Of a stretch of DNA of 58,624 nt, positions 27,944 through 36,301 are shown piece by piece. How positions within the stretch are numbered: the first letter of the stretch is position 1; the number at the start of each line of letters is the position of its first letter. The position numbers and the translations under genes were made by a program. Source of the DNA: Paracoccus lutimaris (lineage in GTDB: Bacteria; Pseudomonadota; Alphaproteobacteria; Rhodobacterales; Rhodobacteraceae); contig NZ_QPJL01000023.1 in the NCBI RefSeq assembly GCF_003337565.1, positions 1 through 58,624 on the forward strand, given 5' to 3'. The notes below the pieces were generated by a model. That model saw only the letters and a list, made by a program, of their open reading frames with translations, made no database searches and had not been told where the DNA came from.

Positions 27944-27961
27944 TCGGTCTGCACCACCGTC

Positions 27962-28477
27962 ATGCTGGATATCGGCTGGAGCGAGCTTCTGCTGATCGGC
28001 GTTGTGGCGCTGATCGTCATTGGTCCCGAGGATCTGCCCAAGCTGTTCCATACGCTGGGACGGTTGACCGCGCGCGCGCGGTCGATGGCGCGCGAATTCA
28101 GCAGCGCCATGGAGGATGCCGCAAAATCCTCGGGGCTGGATGATGCCGCCAAGACGCTGAAGGATGTCAATTCGCTGACCTCGAAGCGTGGGTTGGGCCT
28201 GGATGCGCTGGAGCGCGCGACCGAGCGTTTCGAGAAATGGGATCCGCTGACGCCGCGTGAAGAGACTGCCCAGAAGACACCGCTGCGCGACCCCTCGGCG
28301 CCGCGTCCGCTTGCGGCCGTACCTGCACCCGCTGCCGCTGCCGAGGCGGCCGAAGGAGCGGCCGTCGCGACCAGCGTGGAAATTGCCGCGCCGGGCAAGA
28401 CCGCACCCGGCCGCCGCCGCCTGCACGCCGTAAGGCGTTCGGATGTTGCGGCGGATCAAGACAGGAAGGGCCCCTGA
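27962..28477 (+). CDS. tatB: Sec-independent protein translocase TatB
   Basis: TatB, with TatC, forms the receptor for twin-arginine signal peptides. 171 residues opening MLDIGWSELLLIGVVALIVIGPEDLPKL, the diagnostic Glu (E8) and Gly-Pro hinge. The amphipathic helix follows, then a Pro/Ala-rich tail. Between tatA and tatC; the tatC GTG starts directly after its stop. Confidence 0.95.
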   Translation: MLDIGWSELLLIGVVALIVIGPEDLPKLFHTLGRLTARARSMAREFSSAMEDAAKSSGLDDAAKTLKDVNSLTSKRGLGLDALERATERFEKWDPLTPREETAQKTPLRDPSAPRPLAAVPAPAAAAEAAEGAAVATSVEIAAPGKTAPGRRRLHAVRRSDVAADQDRKGP

Positions 28478-29350
28478 GTGGCGAGCAACTCTCCCAATTC
28501 TGCCCGGCCCGACGATATTGATGACAGCTCGGCACCGCTGATCGAACATCTGGCCGAGCTGCGCACGCGGCTCATCTGGTCGGCGCTGGCTTTCGTGATC
28601 GCGATGGTGCTGTGCTATTTCGTCTATAAGCCGGTCTTCGATTTTCTGACCGTGCCGATCTGCGATGCGCTTGAAAAGCGCGACCAGGCCTGCGGCCTGA
28701 TCCTGCTGAAATTGCAGGAAGGTTTCTTCGTCGCCATGCGCATCGCCTTTTTCGGCGGGTTCGTGCTGGCATTCCCGGTCGTCGGCTACCAGCTCTGGCG
28801 GTTTGTCGCCCCGGGGCTTTACCGTAGCGAGAAGAACGCGCTGCTGCCTTTCCTGCTGGCCTCGCCGATCATGTTCCTGCTGGGCGCGGCCTTTGCCTAT
28901 TATGTCATCCTGCCTTGGGCCTTCGATTTCTTCCTGGGGTTCCAGCAGGGGCCGATCTCGGCGCCCGCCGATGGCGCGGCGGCAGGTGGCGCCGCTCCGG
29001 CCGGCACCGGGCCGGATGACCGCTGGGCCGGGATCGTGTTCCAGGGTTCGGTCGAGGAATATCTGCGTCTGACCACGAAATTCATTCTGGCCTTCGGGCT
29101 GTCCTTCCAGCTGCCGGTGGCATTGACGCTGATGGGCAAGGCCGGGCTGGTCTCGTCCGAGGGTTTGGCCAGCGTACGCCGCTATGCGGTGGTGGTGATT
29201 CTTCTGCTGGCCGCCATGGTCACGCCGCCCGATGTCATCAGTCAGGTGGTGCTGTTCTCGGTCATCTATGGGCTTTACGAGATATCGATCTATCTGGTCC
29301 GCCGGATCGAGCGCAAGCGCGCGCTGGAGGAAGAACAGGCCGATGTCTAA
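28478..29350 (+). CDS. tatC: Sec-independent protein translocase TatC
   Basis: The polytopic core of the Tat receptor, 290 residues with six transmembrane helices. The start is a GTG right after tatB. The cytoplasmic N-terminus contains [19 protein letters not shown], and the first periplasmic loop and [26 protein letters not shown] helix match the family. An Ala/Gly-rich insertion (about residues 163-180, [20 protein letters not shown]) lengthens a periplasmic loop. It overlaps the next gene by eight bases. Confidence 0.95.
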   Translation: MASNSPNSARPDDIDDSSAPLIEHLAELRTRLIWSALAFVIAMVLCYFVYKPVFDFLTVPICDALEKRDQACGLILLKLQEGFFVAMRIAFFGGFVLAFPVVGYQLWRFVAPGLYRSEKNALLPFLLASPIMFLLGAAFAYYVILPWAFDFFLGFQQGPISAPADGAAAGGAAPAGTGPDDRWAGIVFQGSVEEYLRLTTKFILAFGLSFQLPVALTLMGKAGLVSSEGLASVRRYAVVVILLLAAMVTPPDVISQVVLFSVIYGLYEISIYLVRRIERKRALEEEQADV

Positions 29351-30185
29351 AAACCTGCTGGCCCGTATCGCCGGCGCGCTGGAACGGATGGCGCCGCCGC
29401 CCGCCCCCGCGCCGACCTTTACCGAGGCCAGCGCCTATGTCTGGCATCCCGATCCCGACCGGCTGGAGCCGGTCGAGACCGTGAACCGGGTCGATCTGGT
29501 ACAACTGATCGGCATCGACCGCGCCAAGGACACGCTGCTGGCCAATACGCTGCAATTCGCGCGCGGCCATGCGGCGAACAACGCCCTGCTTTGGGGCTCG
29601 CGCGGGATGGGGAAATCCTCGCTGGTCAAGTCCGTCCATGCCGAGGCTGTGGCCCAGGGCCTGCCGCTGGTCCTGGTCGAGATCGCGCGCGAGGATCTGG
29701 GCTCGGTCGGGCGGCTGCTGGCCATTCTGGGCCGCGCGCAGGACCGGCGTTTCCTGCTGTTTTCGGACGATCTGTCCTTCAGCCATGACGATACGCAATA
29801 CAAATCGCTGAAAGCGGTGCTGGATGGCGGCATCTCGGGGCGGCCGGCGAATGTGATCCTGTATGCGACCTCGAACCGGCGCCACCTGATGCCGCGCGAC
29901 ATGATCGACAATGAGCGCTCGACCGCGATCCATCCCGGCGAGGCGGTCGAGGAAAAGGTCTCGCTGTCGGATCGTTTCGGGCTGTGGCTGGGCTTTCATC
30001 CCTGCTCGCAGGACGAATATCTGGCCATGGTGCGCGGCTATTGCGAGGCCTACGGCGTCAAAATCGCCGAAGACCAGCTGCGGGCCGAGGCCATCGAATG
30101 GCAGGCCACGCGCGGCGCGCGTTCGGGCCGCGTGGCCTGGCAGTTCTTTACCGATCTGGCCGGGCGGCAGGGGATCTCGGTCTAG
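29343..30185 (+). CDS. DUF815-type AAA+ ATPase
   Basis: A 280-residue ATP-binding protein of the DUF815 family. Walker A is GSRGMGKS (85-92) and Walker B-like [10 protein letters not shown] (about 137-146). [14 protein letters not shown] sensor-like segment and an [12 protein letters not shown] region follow. The start overlaps tatC by eight bases with a shared reading offset, so it is co-translated with the Tat genes. Function unknown; the context may be incidental or point to a chaperone-like role. Confidence 0.85.
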   Translation: MSKNLLARIAGALERMAPPPAPAPTFTEASAYVWHPDPDRLEPVETVNRVDLVQLIGIDRAKDTLLANTLQFARGHAANNALLWGSRGMGKSSLVKSVHAEAVAQGLPLVLVEIAREDLGSVGRLLAILGRAQDRRFLLFSDDLSFSHDDTQYKSLKAVLDGGISGRPANVILYATSNRRHLMPRDMIDNERSTAIHPGEAVEEKVSLSDRFGLWLGFHPCSQDEYLAMVRGYCEAYGVKIAEDQLRAEAIEWQATRGARSGRVAWQFFTDLAGRQGISV

Positions 30186-30188
30186 GAT

Positions 30189-30359
30189 CTATCTGGGGGT
30201 CGTGACCGCGCCCACCGTGGCCCCGGCGACGGCCCCGACCGGACCCGCGACAATCGCGCCGCCGAGCCCGCCCGTCGCCGCGCGTTCGGTGACATTGCTG
30301 CCACAAGCTGTCAGTGCGGCGATAGTGGCACCGATCAGGCAAATCCTCCGCAAGCGCAT
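30189..30359 (-). CDS. Small lipoprotein
   Basis: A 56-residue open frame, too short for most gene callers. It starts MRLRRICLIGATIAAL and has a lipobox ALTAC with Cys19 followed by Gly-Ser. The mature part is Gly/Ala/Val-rich (GGLGGAIVAGPVGAVAGATVGAV), which resembles glycine-zipper lipoproteins of the entericidin or osmotic type. It is convergent with the DUF815 gene, four bases apart. No strong ribosome binding site precedes the ATG, so it is probable rather than certain. Confidence 0.65.
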   Translation of the reverse strand: MRLRRICLIGATIAALTACGSNVTERAATGGLGGAIVAGPVGAVAGATVGAVTTPR

Positions 30360-30391
30360 TTCAGAAAACTCCGCATTGCCCCAAAAGGATA

Positions 30392-30417
30392 CCCGCGCCC
30401 CGGTTTCAGGGCGCGGG
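30392..30417 (-). terminator. Hairpin after the lytic transglycosylase gene
   Basis: A stem CCCGCGCC / GGCGCGGG (30392-30417) sits 14 bases past the stop of the transglycosylase gene on the minus strand, with a weak CCTTTT trailer. It separates that gene from the small lipoprotein gene. Confidence 0.55.
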
Positions 30418-30430
30418 ATTGGTATGCGTC

Positions 30431-31708
30431 TCAGCCCCGGCGCAATTGCTGCAAGAGCTCGGCCGAAGGCTCGCCCGTCACCGGCAGCCCGCGCGATTGC
30501 TGATAGGCGCGGATCGCCGAAATGGTGTTCGAGCCGACATTGCCATCGACGCCTTGCGTGTCGAAACCGCGCGCGGTCAGCAGTTCCTGCATTTCCTTGC
30601 GCTGCTCGATCCGCAGGCCGGGGTGATCGGCGGGCCAGGGATTGGCCAGCCCGGGATAGCCCTTCAGCCGGTCGGCCAGATGCGCCACCGCCAGCGCATA
30701 GCTGTCGGCATTGTTATAGCGCAGGATGGCGTGGAAATTGCGGGTGATCAGGAAGGCCGCGCTATTGCGGCCACCGGGCACGATCAGCTCGGCCGAGGCC
30801 GAGCCGGGCGGCAGCGGGCGCGAGGTTGCCTGACGGACGCCCAGCGATTGCCAGTCGGCGACCGAACGGCGCTTGCCCTTGCCCGACAGCCCCATGTTGA
30901 AGCCGGCGGGCAGGGTCACCTCGACCGCCGCCGGCAGGCCCGGCTGCCAGCCCGATTTCGCCAGATAATTCGCGGTCGATGCCAGGGAGTCGCTGGGATC
31001 GTTCGACCAGATGTCGCGCCGCCCGTCGCCGGTGAAATCGGCGGCATAGGCCAGATAGGTGGTGGGGATGAACTGGGTATGGCCCATGGCCCCGGCCCAG
31101 CTGCCGCTCATGCGCGAGGGGTCCACATCGCCCGCCTGCAGGATGCGCAAGGCGCCGACAAGCTGGCTACGGAAGAAGTCGCCGCGATAGCCCTCATAGC
31201 TTAGCGTCGACAGCGCCTCGATCACCGGCATGTCGCCGCGCCGCTCGCCATAGGTGGATTCCATGCCCCAGACGGCGGTGACCACTTCCTTGTCGACGCC
31301 GTAAGTCGCCTCGACCCGGCTCAGCACGCCGCCATATTGCGAAAGCGCCGCGCGGCCATTGGTCTGACGCTTTTCGGAGACGGCGTTTTCCAGATATTCC
31401 CACAGCGATTTCTTGAATTCGGCCTGGTTCTGGCTGCGGCGGACCACCTCGGGGTTATAGGTCACGTCGCGGAAGGCCGCGTCCAGCGTCGCGTCGCTGA
31501 TGCCCTGCGCGCGGGCCGAGGCGCGGAAATTCTGCACCCAGCCCTGCATGCCGGCGACCTTGGCGGCGGGCGGGTTCTGATAGCGGCCCCATTTGATTTC
31601 CTGGCTGACCTGCGAAATGCCGCCGGGGCTGTAATTGCCGACCGAGCACGAGGCAAGGATCATGGTCATGGCGGTCAATCCCGCCGTCAGCTTCAATCGA
31701 AAACGCAT
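30431..31708 (-). CDS. Lytic murein transglycosylase lipoprotein
   Basis: A 425-residue MltB-type lytic transglycosylase. The lipobox is ILASC (Cys21). The catalytic domain covers about 55-345, with the catalytic Glu in GMESTYGERRG, followed by WAGAMGHTQFIPTTYL and the NDPSDSLASTANYLAKSGW motif. A C-terminal peptidoglycan-binding domain (about 365-425) contains LTARGFDTQGVDGNVGSNTISAIRAYQ. It cleaves peptidoglycan to 1,6-anhydro products from the outer membrane side. AGGGGACAG precedes the start. Confidence 0.92.
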   Translation of the reverse strand: MRFRLKLTAGLTAMTMILASCSVGNYSPGGISQVSQEIKWGRYQNPPAAKVAGMQGWVQNFRASARAQGISDATLDAAFRDVTYNPEVVRRSQNQAEFKKSLWEYLENAVSEKRQTNGRAALSQYGGVLSRVEATYGVDKEVVTAVWGMESTYGERRGDMPVIEALSTLSYEGYRGDFFRSQLVGALRILQAGDVDPSRMSGSWAGAMGHTQFIPTTYLAYAADFTGDGRRDIWSNDPSDSLASTANYLAKSGWQPGLPAAVEVTLPAGFNMGLSGKGKRRSVADWQSLGVRQATSRPLPPGSASAELIVPGGRNSAAFLITRNFHAILRYNNADSYALAVAHLADRLKGYPGLANPWPADHPGLRIEQRKEMQELLTARGFDTQGVDGNVGSNTISAIRAYQQSRGLPVTGEPSAELLQQLRRG

Positions 31709-31794
31709 TGCTGTCCCCTGCTTTCTGATTTGCCGCCAGCCTAGCGTGGCAAGGGGCGCACCGAAAGACGAAAGGCGCAGGACGAAAGGCGCGC

Positions 31795-33567
31795 CTAAAG
31801 CGGCCAGACCACCAGCAACAGCGGCACCGCGACCACCACCACGATGATTTCCAAGGGCAAGCCCATGCGCCAGTAATCGCCAAAGCGATAGCCGCCCGGC
31901 CCCATGACGATGGTGTTGTTCTGATGCCCGATCGGGGTCAGGAACGCGCAGGAGGCCCCGACCGCAATCGCCATCAGATAGGTGTCGGGATTGGTGCCGG
32001 TGCGTTCGGCCAGACTTAGCCCCACCGGCGCGGCCAGAATGGCGGTGGCGTTGTTGTTCAAGACATCCGAGATGCACATGGTGGCGACCAGCAGCAAGGT
32101 CAGCGCCACCCATGGCGCCTGCCCCTCGGTCGCGCGGGCCAGAAGATCCGCGATCAGGTCCGAGGCGCCGGTTGTCTCCATCGCCAGACCCAGCGGGATC
32201 AGCGCCGCCAGCAGCACGATCACCGGCCAGTCGATATGGTCGTAAAGTTCCTCGGCGCTCAGCACATGGCCAAGGACATAGCCGATCAGCACCAGCCCCA
32301 GCGCCACCGGCATCGACATCAGGCCCAGACTGACGGCGGCAATGGCAAGAACGAACAGCGCGATGGCAAAGCGGGCGCGGCTTTCCTTGACCACCGGCTC
32401 GGCCCCGTCCAGAGGCAGGACATGCAGCCATTCGACGACCTGCTCGCTGCGCGCCTCGGGGACCAGCATCAAAAGGATATCGCCCGGCTCGATCGGGGTG
32501 TCGCGCAGCCGGGCGCGGATGGTGCGGCCCTGACGGATGATGCCCAGCAGCACGGAATCGTAATCCTTGCCCAGCCGCAACTGCCGCGCGGTGCGGCCCA
32601 TCAGGCGCGACTGGCGGGTGGCGACGACCTCGATCATGGCCTGACCGGCGCTGGCGATCAGCGGCGCATCCGCATCGCGCCCGTCGGGATAGGCAAGGCC
32701 AAGATCGACGCGCAATTCCTCAAGCGCGGCGGGGGCGGCGTGAAACAGCAAGATGTCGCCCAACTCGGCGGTGACCTGATCGGGCGGGCCATAGACGCGG
32801 CGGCCGCGTCTGGTGATGGCGACCACGGTGGCGTCGGCCTTTTCGGCGGCGGCCTCAAGCGCGCTGCGGGTCATGCCCACGCTGCGGCTGTCCTCGGGGA
32901 CGACGAGTTCGGCGACATAGGCGCGCATCTGCTTTTCGACGCCCTTTTCCAGCGCCTCGCGCCGGGGCAGCAGCCGCCAGCCGAAGAGCGCCAGAAAACT
33001 GAGCCCCGCCAGCGCCACGGCGCCGCCGACCAGCGTGAAGTCGAACATGCGGAAGGGCTGGCCGGTGGCCTCGGCCCGAAAGCCCGAGACGATCAGGTTC
33101 GGGGGCGTGCCGATCAGCGTGACCATGCCGCCCAGAATGGTGGCGAAGGCCAGAGGCATCAGCGTCGGCCCCCCCGCGCGCCCGGCCTTGCGTGCGGTCT
33201 GGATGTCCAGAGGCATCAGGAGCGCCAGCGCCGTGACATTGTTCATCACCGCAGAGAGTGCCGCGCCCGCGCCGCCCATGCGCAGCAGATGCAGCCAGAC
33301 CGGCGCCTCGGGGCGGGCGAGATGGCGGCCCAGAAGATGGATGGCGCCGGTCCGCATCAGGCCGGCCGAAACCACGAGGACCAGCGCCACCGTGACCACC
33401 GCCGGATGGGCAAAGCCCGAAAACGCCTCGCGCGCGGGGACGAGGCCCAGAAGGACGCCCGCGAGCAGCCCGGCAAAGGCCACGATGTCGTGGCGCAGGC
33501 GTCCCCAGATCAGGGCCGCGATCAGCACCGCGAAAAGGCCGAAAAGCGCGATCTGGTCCTGGGTCAT
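31795..33567 (-). CDS. SLC13-type permease with TrkA-C (RCK) domains
   Basis: A 590-residue inner-membrane transporter of the ArsB/NhaD or DASS class. The first hydrophobic half includes MNNVTALALLMPLDI and GTPPNLIVSGFR; the second includes ISDVLNNNATAILAAPVG and TPIGHQNNTIVMGPGGY, the repeated binding-site motifs. Between them, about residues 205-385, are two TrkA-C domains (VTAELGDILLFHA, IEPGDILLMLVP). Substrate cannot be read; sulfate or dicarboxylate is typical for the class. No strong ribosome binding site precedes the chosen ATG. Confidence 0.88.
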   Translation of the reverse strand: MTQDQIALFGLFAVLIAALIWGRLRHDIVAFAGLLAGVLLGLVPAREAFSGFAHPAVVTVALVLVVSAGLMRTGAIHLLGRHLARPEAPVWLHLLRMGGAGAALSAVMNNVTALALLMPLDIQTARKAGRAGGPTLMPLAFATILGGMVTLIGTPPNLIVSGFRAEATGQPFRMFDFTLVGGAVALAGLSFLALFGWRLLPRREALEKGVEKQMRAYVAELVVPEDSRSVGMTRSALEAAAEKADATVVAITRRGRRVYGPPDQVTAELGDILLFHAAPAALEELRVDLGLAYPDGRDADAPLIASAGQAMIEVVATRQSRLMGRTARQLRLGKDYDSVLLGIIRQGRTIRARLRDTPIEPGDILLMLVPEARSEQVVEWLHVLPLDGAEPVVKESRARFAIALFVLAIAAVSLGLMSMPVALGLVLIGYVLGHVLSAEELYDHIDWPVIVLLAALIPLGLAMETTGASDLIADLLARATEGQAPWVALTLLLVATMCISDVLNNNATAILAAPVGLSLAERTGTNPDTYLMAIAVGASCAFLTPIGHQNNTIVMGPGGYRFGDYWRMGLPLEIIVVVVAVPLLLVVWPL

Positions 33568-33714
33568 GGCAATTGTCCGAAATGAAAGGGACGCAGATGG
33601 CCGCGCCCTCGCGGCCGGACATGCACAGCGCCAGCATGCGCCGCGCATAAGCCAATGTGCCAGATGGAATTTCGTTCCCGGTTCGCGGGCCCTGCGGATG
33701 GCGATTTCGAGGGG

Positions 33715-34028
33715 AAAGTGCAGGCTTCTGTTGCCAGGTGCCTGCGAACCCCGCCTTACGCGGCTAAGCGCAAGGGCTTTAGTTTCGATCTTGCGAACTG
33801 CTTACGCAGCCAGCGCGACCGGAGCACGGTTGTCGTTGGCAACTGTACATTTTGCACCGATAACGGTGGTAGCTCACCGGGACAAAGATCAGCTCGTTCA
33901 CAGTCTGTCGATCCTGTTTCACCCCCATAGGCCCCCAACGAAGGGAATTTGGTGGAGGTGTCGGCTTCGCAGCCGAGTCCAGTCCAGCTAGTAAAACTGC
34001 CGTTTATGTCCATAGCCCCCGAGGGAGC
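33715..34028 (-). ncRNA. ssrA: Two-piece (circularly permuted) tmRNA
   Basis: Read on the minus strand, the acceptor piece comes first and ends CACCTCC-ACCA (33960-33950), with the CCA encoded. A 23-base intervening stretch follows, then the coding piece begins GGGGGTGAAACAGGATCGAC at 33926. The GGGGGTG pairs with CACCTCC to form the 7-bp acceptor stem with one G-U pair. The tag frame GCC...TAA (33840-33802) encodes ANDNRAPVALAA, a typical alphaproteobacterial tag. A closing hairpin GCAGGC/GCCTGC ends near 33720. Order acceptor-then-coding is the permuted form known from Alphaproteobacteria. It rescues stalled ribosomes. Outer ends are approximate. Confidence 0.93.
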
Positions 34029-34034
34029 AGAAGA

Positions 34035-34063
34035 AAGATAAGGGGGCGGGGGGGCAGCGTCAA
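34035..34063 (-). promoter_or_regulatory. Promoter of ssrA
   Basis: On the minus strand TTGACG (34063-34058), 17 bases, TATCTT (34040-34035). Transcription would start near 34028, just before the tmRNA acceptor piece. Confidence 0.75.
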
Positions 34064-34099
34064 GGTAGCCTGCCGGATGCGGGCGGGGGAAAGCAGGGG

Positions 34100-34169
34100 A
34101 ACCTCTGGTTCCCCTCCCGGCCCCGGGGGGCCGGTTCACCCCTCCGGGGATATTTGGGCATGAAAGAAG
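34100..34169 (+). repeat. Intergenic repeat, copy C
   Basis: A GC-rich hairpin block (CCGGCCCCGGGGGGCCGG around 34115-34135) and then GATATTTGGGCATGAAAGAAG (34149-34169). It lies between the ssrA promoter and the end of the binding-protein gene. Its core matches copies A and B. Confidence 0.8.
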
Positions 34170-34240
34170 GCGCGGGCCGGGTCGGGCCGCGCGCCTGTTT
34201 TTGGGGGCCGGCGCATTGGGGCGCCGGGCGTGGGGGCAGG

Positions 34241-35296
34241 TCAGAAGCCGGCCTTGATCTTTTCGAACTCGGCCAGCTGCTTTTCACGCTGGGCGGGGTC
34301 GTTCGGGGTCTGGGCGAGGATCGGGGCGTCGATGGACGAGAGGTTGTCCTTGACCGCCTGTTCGTCCTTGATCGTCTCCATCGCGACGGTTGAGGCATGG
34401 CCGTAGCCGATCGTGTCCAGAAGCCCCTTTGCGGCCGGCGGCGCAAGCCAGGCGTTGATGAAGTCATAGGCCTTGTCTTCGCTGCCCGGCCCGTCCTTGA
34501 GGTTGATGTAGCCGCAGAAGAAGGTCGAGGAGCCTTCCTTGGCGCTGCGCTGGAAGCCGACCGGGTAGCCCTCTTTTTGCAAAAGCACCACGGCGTCCTG
34601 CCAGGACCAGGCGACATCGACCGCGCCGGAGGCCATCAGCTGCGATTGCTGCGCCGGGTCCGCCCAATAGGCGTTCACGTTCAGATGCGCCTTGCGCAGC
34701 CAGTCGGCGGCGGCCTGGAATTGTTCGTCCGTCACCTTGGTCCAGTCGGTCACGCCGGTCGCCAGATAGGCCAGCGCCCAGGCGTCATCGGCCGAATCGG
34801 GCAGCGAGGTGCGGCCCTGATATTTCGGGTCGATGAAGATGTTCAGGCTGGCCACGTCCTCGGCCGGGACGTTTTCGGTGTTATAGGCGATGGCGGTGGC
34901 GCCCCAGTCGGTGGGGATATACCAGACGCCCTGATCGTCCTTGAAGATCGGCGAATCCAGGAATTTCGGGTCGATTGTGTCGAAGGCCGGGATCTTCGAT
35001 ACGTCCCAGGGTTCGATCAGCCCGGCATCGCGGTATTTCGACACCATCTGCGCGCAGGGATGCGCGACATCGGCTTTGAAGCCCGAGGCGAGCTTTTGGT
35101 AGGCTTCGTCATCGTCGCCATAAAGCGCGAAGGTCGGGGCGTCGCCATTCTTGTCGGCATAGCCCTGCCAGATCGCGGGTTCCTCGAAACCGGCCCAGTC
35201 AAAGACGGTCATCTCGGAATCGGCGGCGCGGGCAGGCAGGCTGATTGCGGTGCCGGCAAGCACCAGCGCAATGGCGGAAGAGCGCAGGAGTTTCAT
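34241..35296 (-). CDS. Polyamine-type ABC transporter substrate-binding protein (PotD/PotF-like)
   Basis: A 351-residue periplasmic binding protein: signal peptide (1-24, ending ARA), then MTVFDWAGFEEPAIWQGYADKNG, PTDWGATAIAYNTENV and AWSWQDAVVLLQKEG, typical of the spermidine/putrescine family. No permease or ATPase gene lies next to it, so it is an orphan here and its partners must be elsewhere. Ligand specificity is inferred from family only. Confidence 0.88.
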   Translation of the reverse strand: MKLLRSSAIALVLAGTAISLPARAADSEMTVFDWAGFEEPAIWQGYADKNGDAPTFALYGDDDEAYQKLASGFKADVAHPCAQMVSKYRDAGLIEPWDVSKIPAFDTIDPKFLDSPIFKDDQGVWYIPTDWGATAIAYNTENVPAEDVASLNIFIDPKYQGRTSLPDSADDAWALAYLATGVTDWTKVTDEQFQAAADWLRKAHLNVNAYWADPAQQSQLMASGAVDVAWSWQDAVVLLQKEGYPVGFQRSAKEGSSTFFCGYINLKDGPGSEDKAYDFINAWLAPPAAKGLLDTIGYGHASTVAMETIKDEQAVKDNLSSIDAPILAQTPNDPAQREKQLAEFEKIKAGF

Positions 35297-35410
35297 CTGG
35301 GGCCTTTCGGTATGTGGCAGATTGAGGAAACGCTAGCCGCGCAGGCCTGTTCCCGCAAGTCTCGGCTGCGTGAGGAAAAGCCTGTCCTTTCGACGGGTCG
35401 GCAAGCGGCC

Positions 35411-36298
35411 CTACCAGCGCCCCGAAGCACCGCCGCCCCGCGACGAGCCGCCGCTGAACCCCGAGGATCCACCGCCGCCGGGGCCGGATCGTGAGTTGCG
35501 TTCGCTGCGGATGCGGGTGCCGTCTGCGCCATACCAGATGCTGTTGCGGTTGGTGCGCTGCCGGGTGTCGCTCCAGCCGCAATGGCGGCAGGTCCGGGTC
35601 ACGTCATCGGAACTGACGCGATAGCCGCCCTCGGGCAATTCCTCGCGATGGGGGCTGCGCGAGGTGGTGAAGTCGCGCTTGCCGCATTGGGGGCAGCGGT
35701 TGCGGCGCCAGACATGGCGCCCGATCAGCGCCATGATCGCCGCCCAGATGCCAAAGCCGATGATCTTGGGGGCCAGCGGCTCGTCGGGGCGCCGCACGGC
35801 CTCGCCGCGCGTGGTCGGCAGGACGATATGCGTGATGATGTCCTGCGTGCCGTTGCGGATGCCCTGCGACATGCGCCCGTCGCGAAAGGCCGGCAGCAAG
35901 GTCCCGCGCGTGATGTCCTGCGCGATGATATCGGCGTCATTTTGATAGCCGCGGCCCAGTTCGATCCGCGCCTCGCGGTCGTTTGTCAGCACCAGCAGCA
36001 TGAAGCCATTGTTGCGCTGCGCGTCGCCGACGCCCCAATGGTTAAAGAGTCGGGTGGCAAAGGCTTCCAGCCCGTCCGCGCCGCCATGGCGCGCGCGGTC
36101 GGTCAGGGTGACCACAGTGCCCTCGACGCCGGTTTCGTCGCGCAGATCGCTTAATGCGGCATCCAGTGCATCGGCGTCCTCGGGGGTCAGCAGCCCCGCG
36201 AAATCGTTGACGGTGGTCGATTCCCATTGCGGCAGGTCCTGCGCCGCGGCGGGCAGCAGGCCGGCCAGCAGGATCAGGACGGCCAGCAGGCGGCGCAT
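35411..36298 (-). CDS. TPM-domain membrane protein with zinc-ribbon insertion
   Basis: A 295-residue protein: signal peptide (1-19), a TPM domain (about 28-155, VNDFAGLLTPEDADALDAALSDL, NGFMLLVLTNDREARIELGRGY), one transmembrane helix (about 178-194), then two Cys pairs C202/C205 and C237/C240 that look like a cytoplasmic zinc ribbon, and a Gly/Ser-rich tail ending GGASGRW. YgcG-type proteins share the TPM domain, helix and Gly-rich tail; the zinc ribbon between helix and tail is less usual. It starts three bases after ppk2 ends, so the two form an operon. Confidence 0.85.
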   Translation of the reverse strand: MRRLLAVLILLAGLLPAAAQDLPQWESTTVNDFAGLLTPEDADALDAALSDLRDETGVEGTVVTLTDRARHGGADGLEAFATRLFNHWGVGDAQRNNGFMLLVLTNDREARIELGRGYQNDADIIAQDITRGTLLPAFRDGRMSQGIRNGTQDIITHIVLPTTRGEAVRRPDEPLAPKIIGFGIWAAIMALIGRHVWRRNRCPQCGKRDFTTSRSPHREELPEGGYRVSSDDVTRTCRHCGWSDTRQRTNRNSIWYGADGTRIRSERNSRSGPGGGGSSGFSGGSSRGGGASGRW

Positions 36299-36301
36299 GG
36301 C

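Noticed and set aside
33756..34139. 127-codon minus-strand open frame over the tmRNA
   Set aside because: It covers the tmRNA gene and its promoter; part of it is the tag frame. Not a protein gene.
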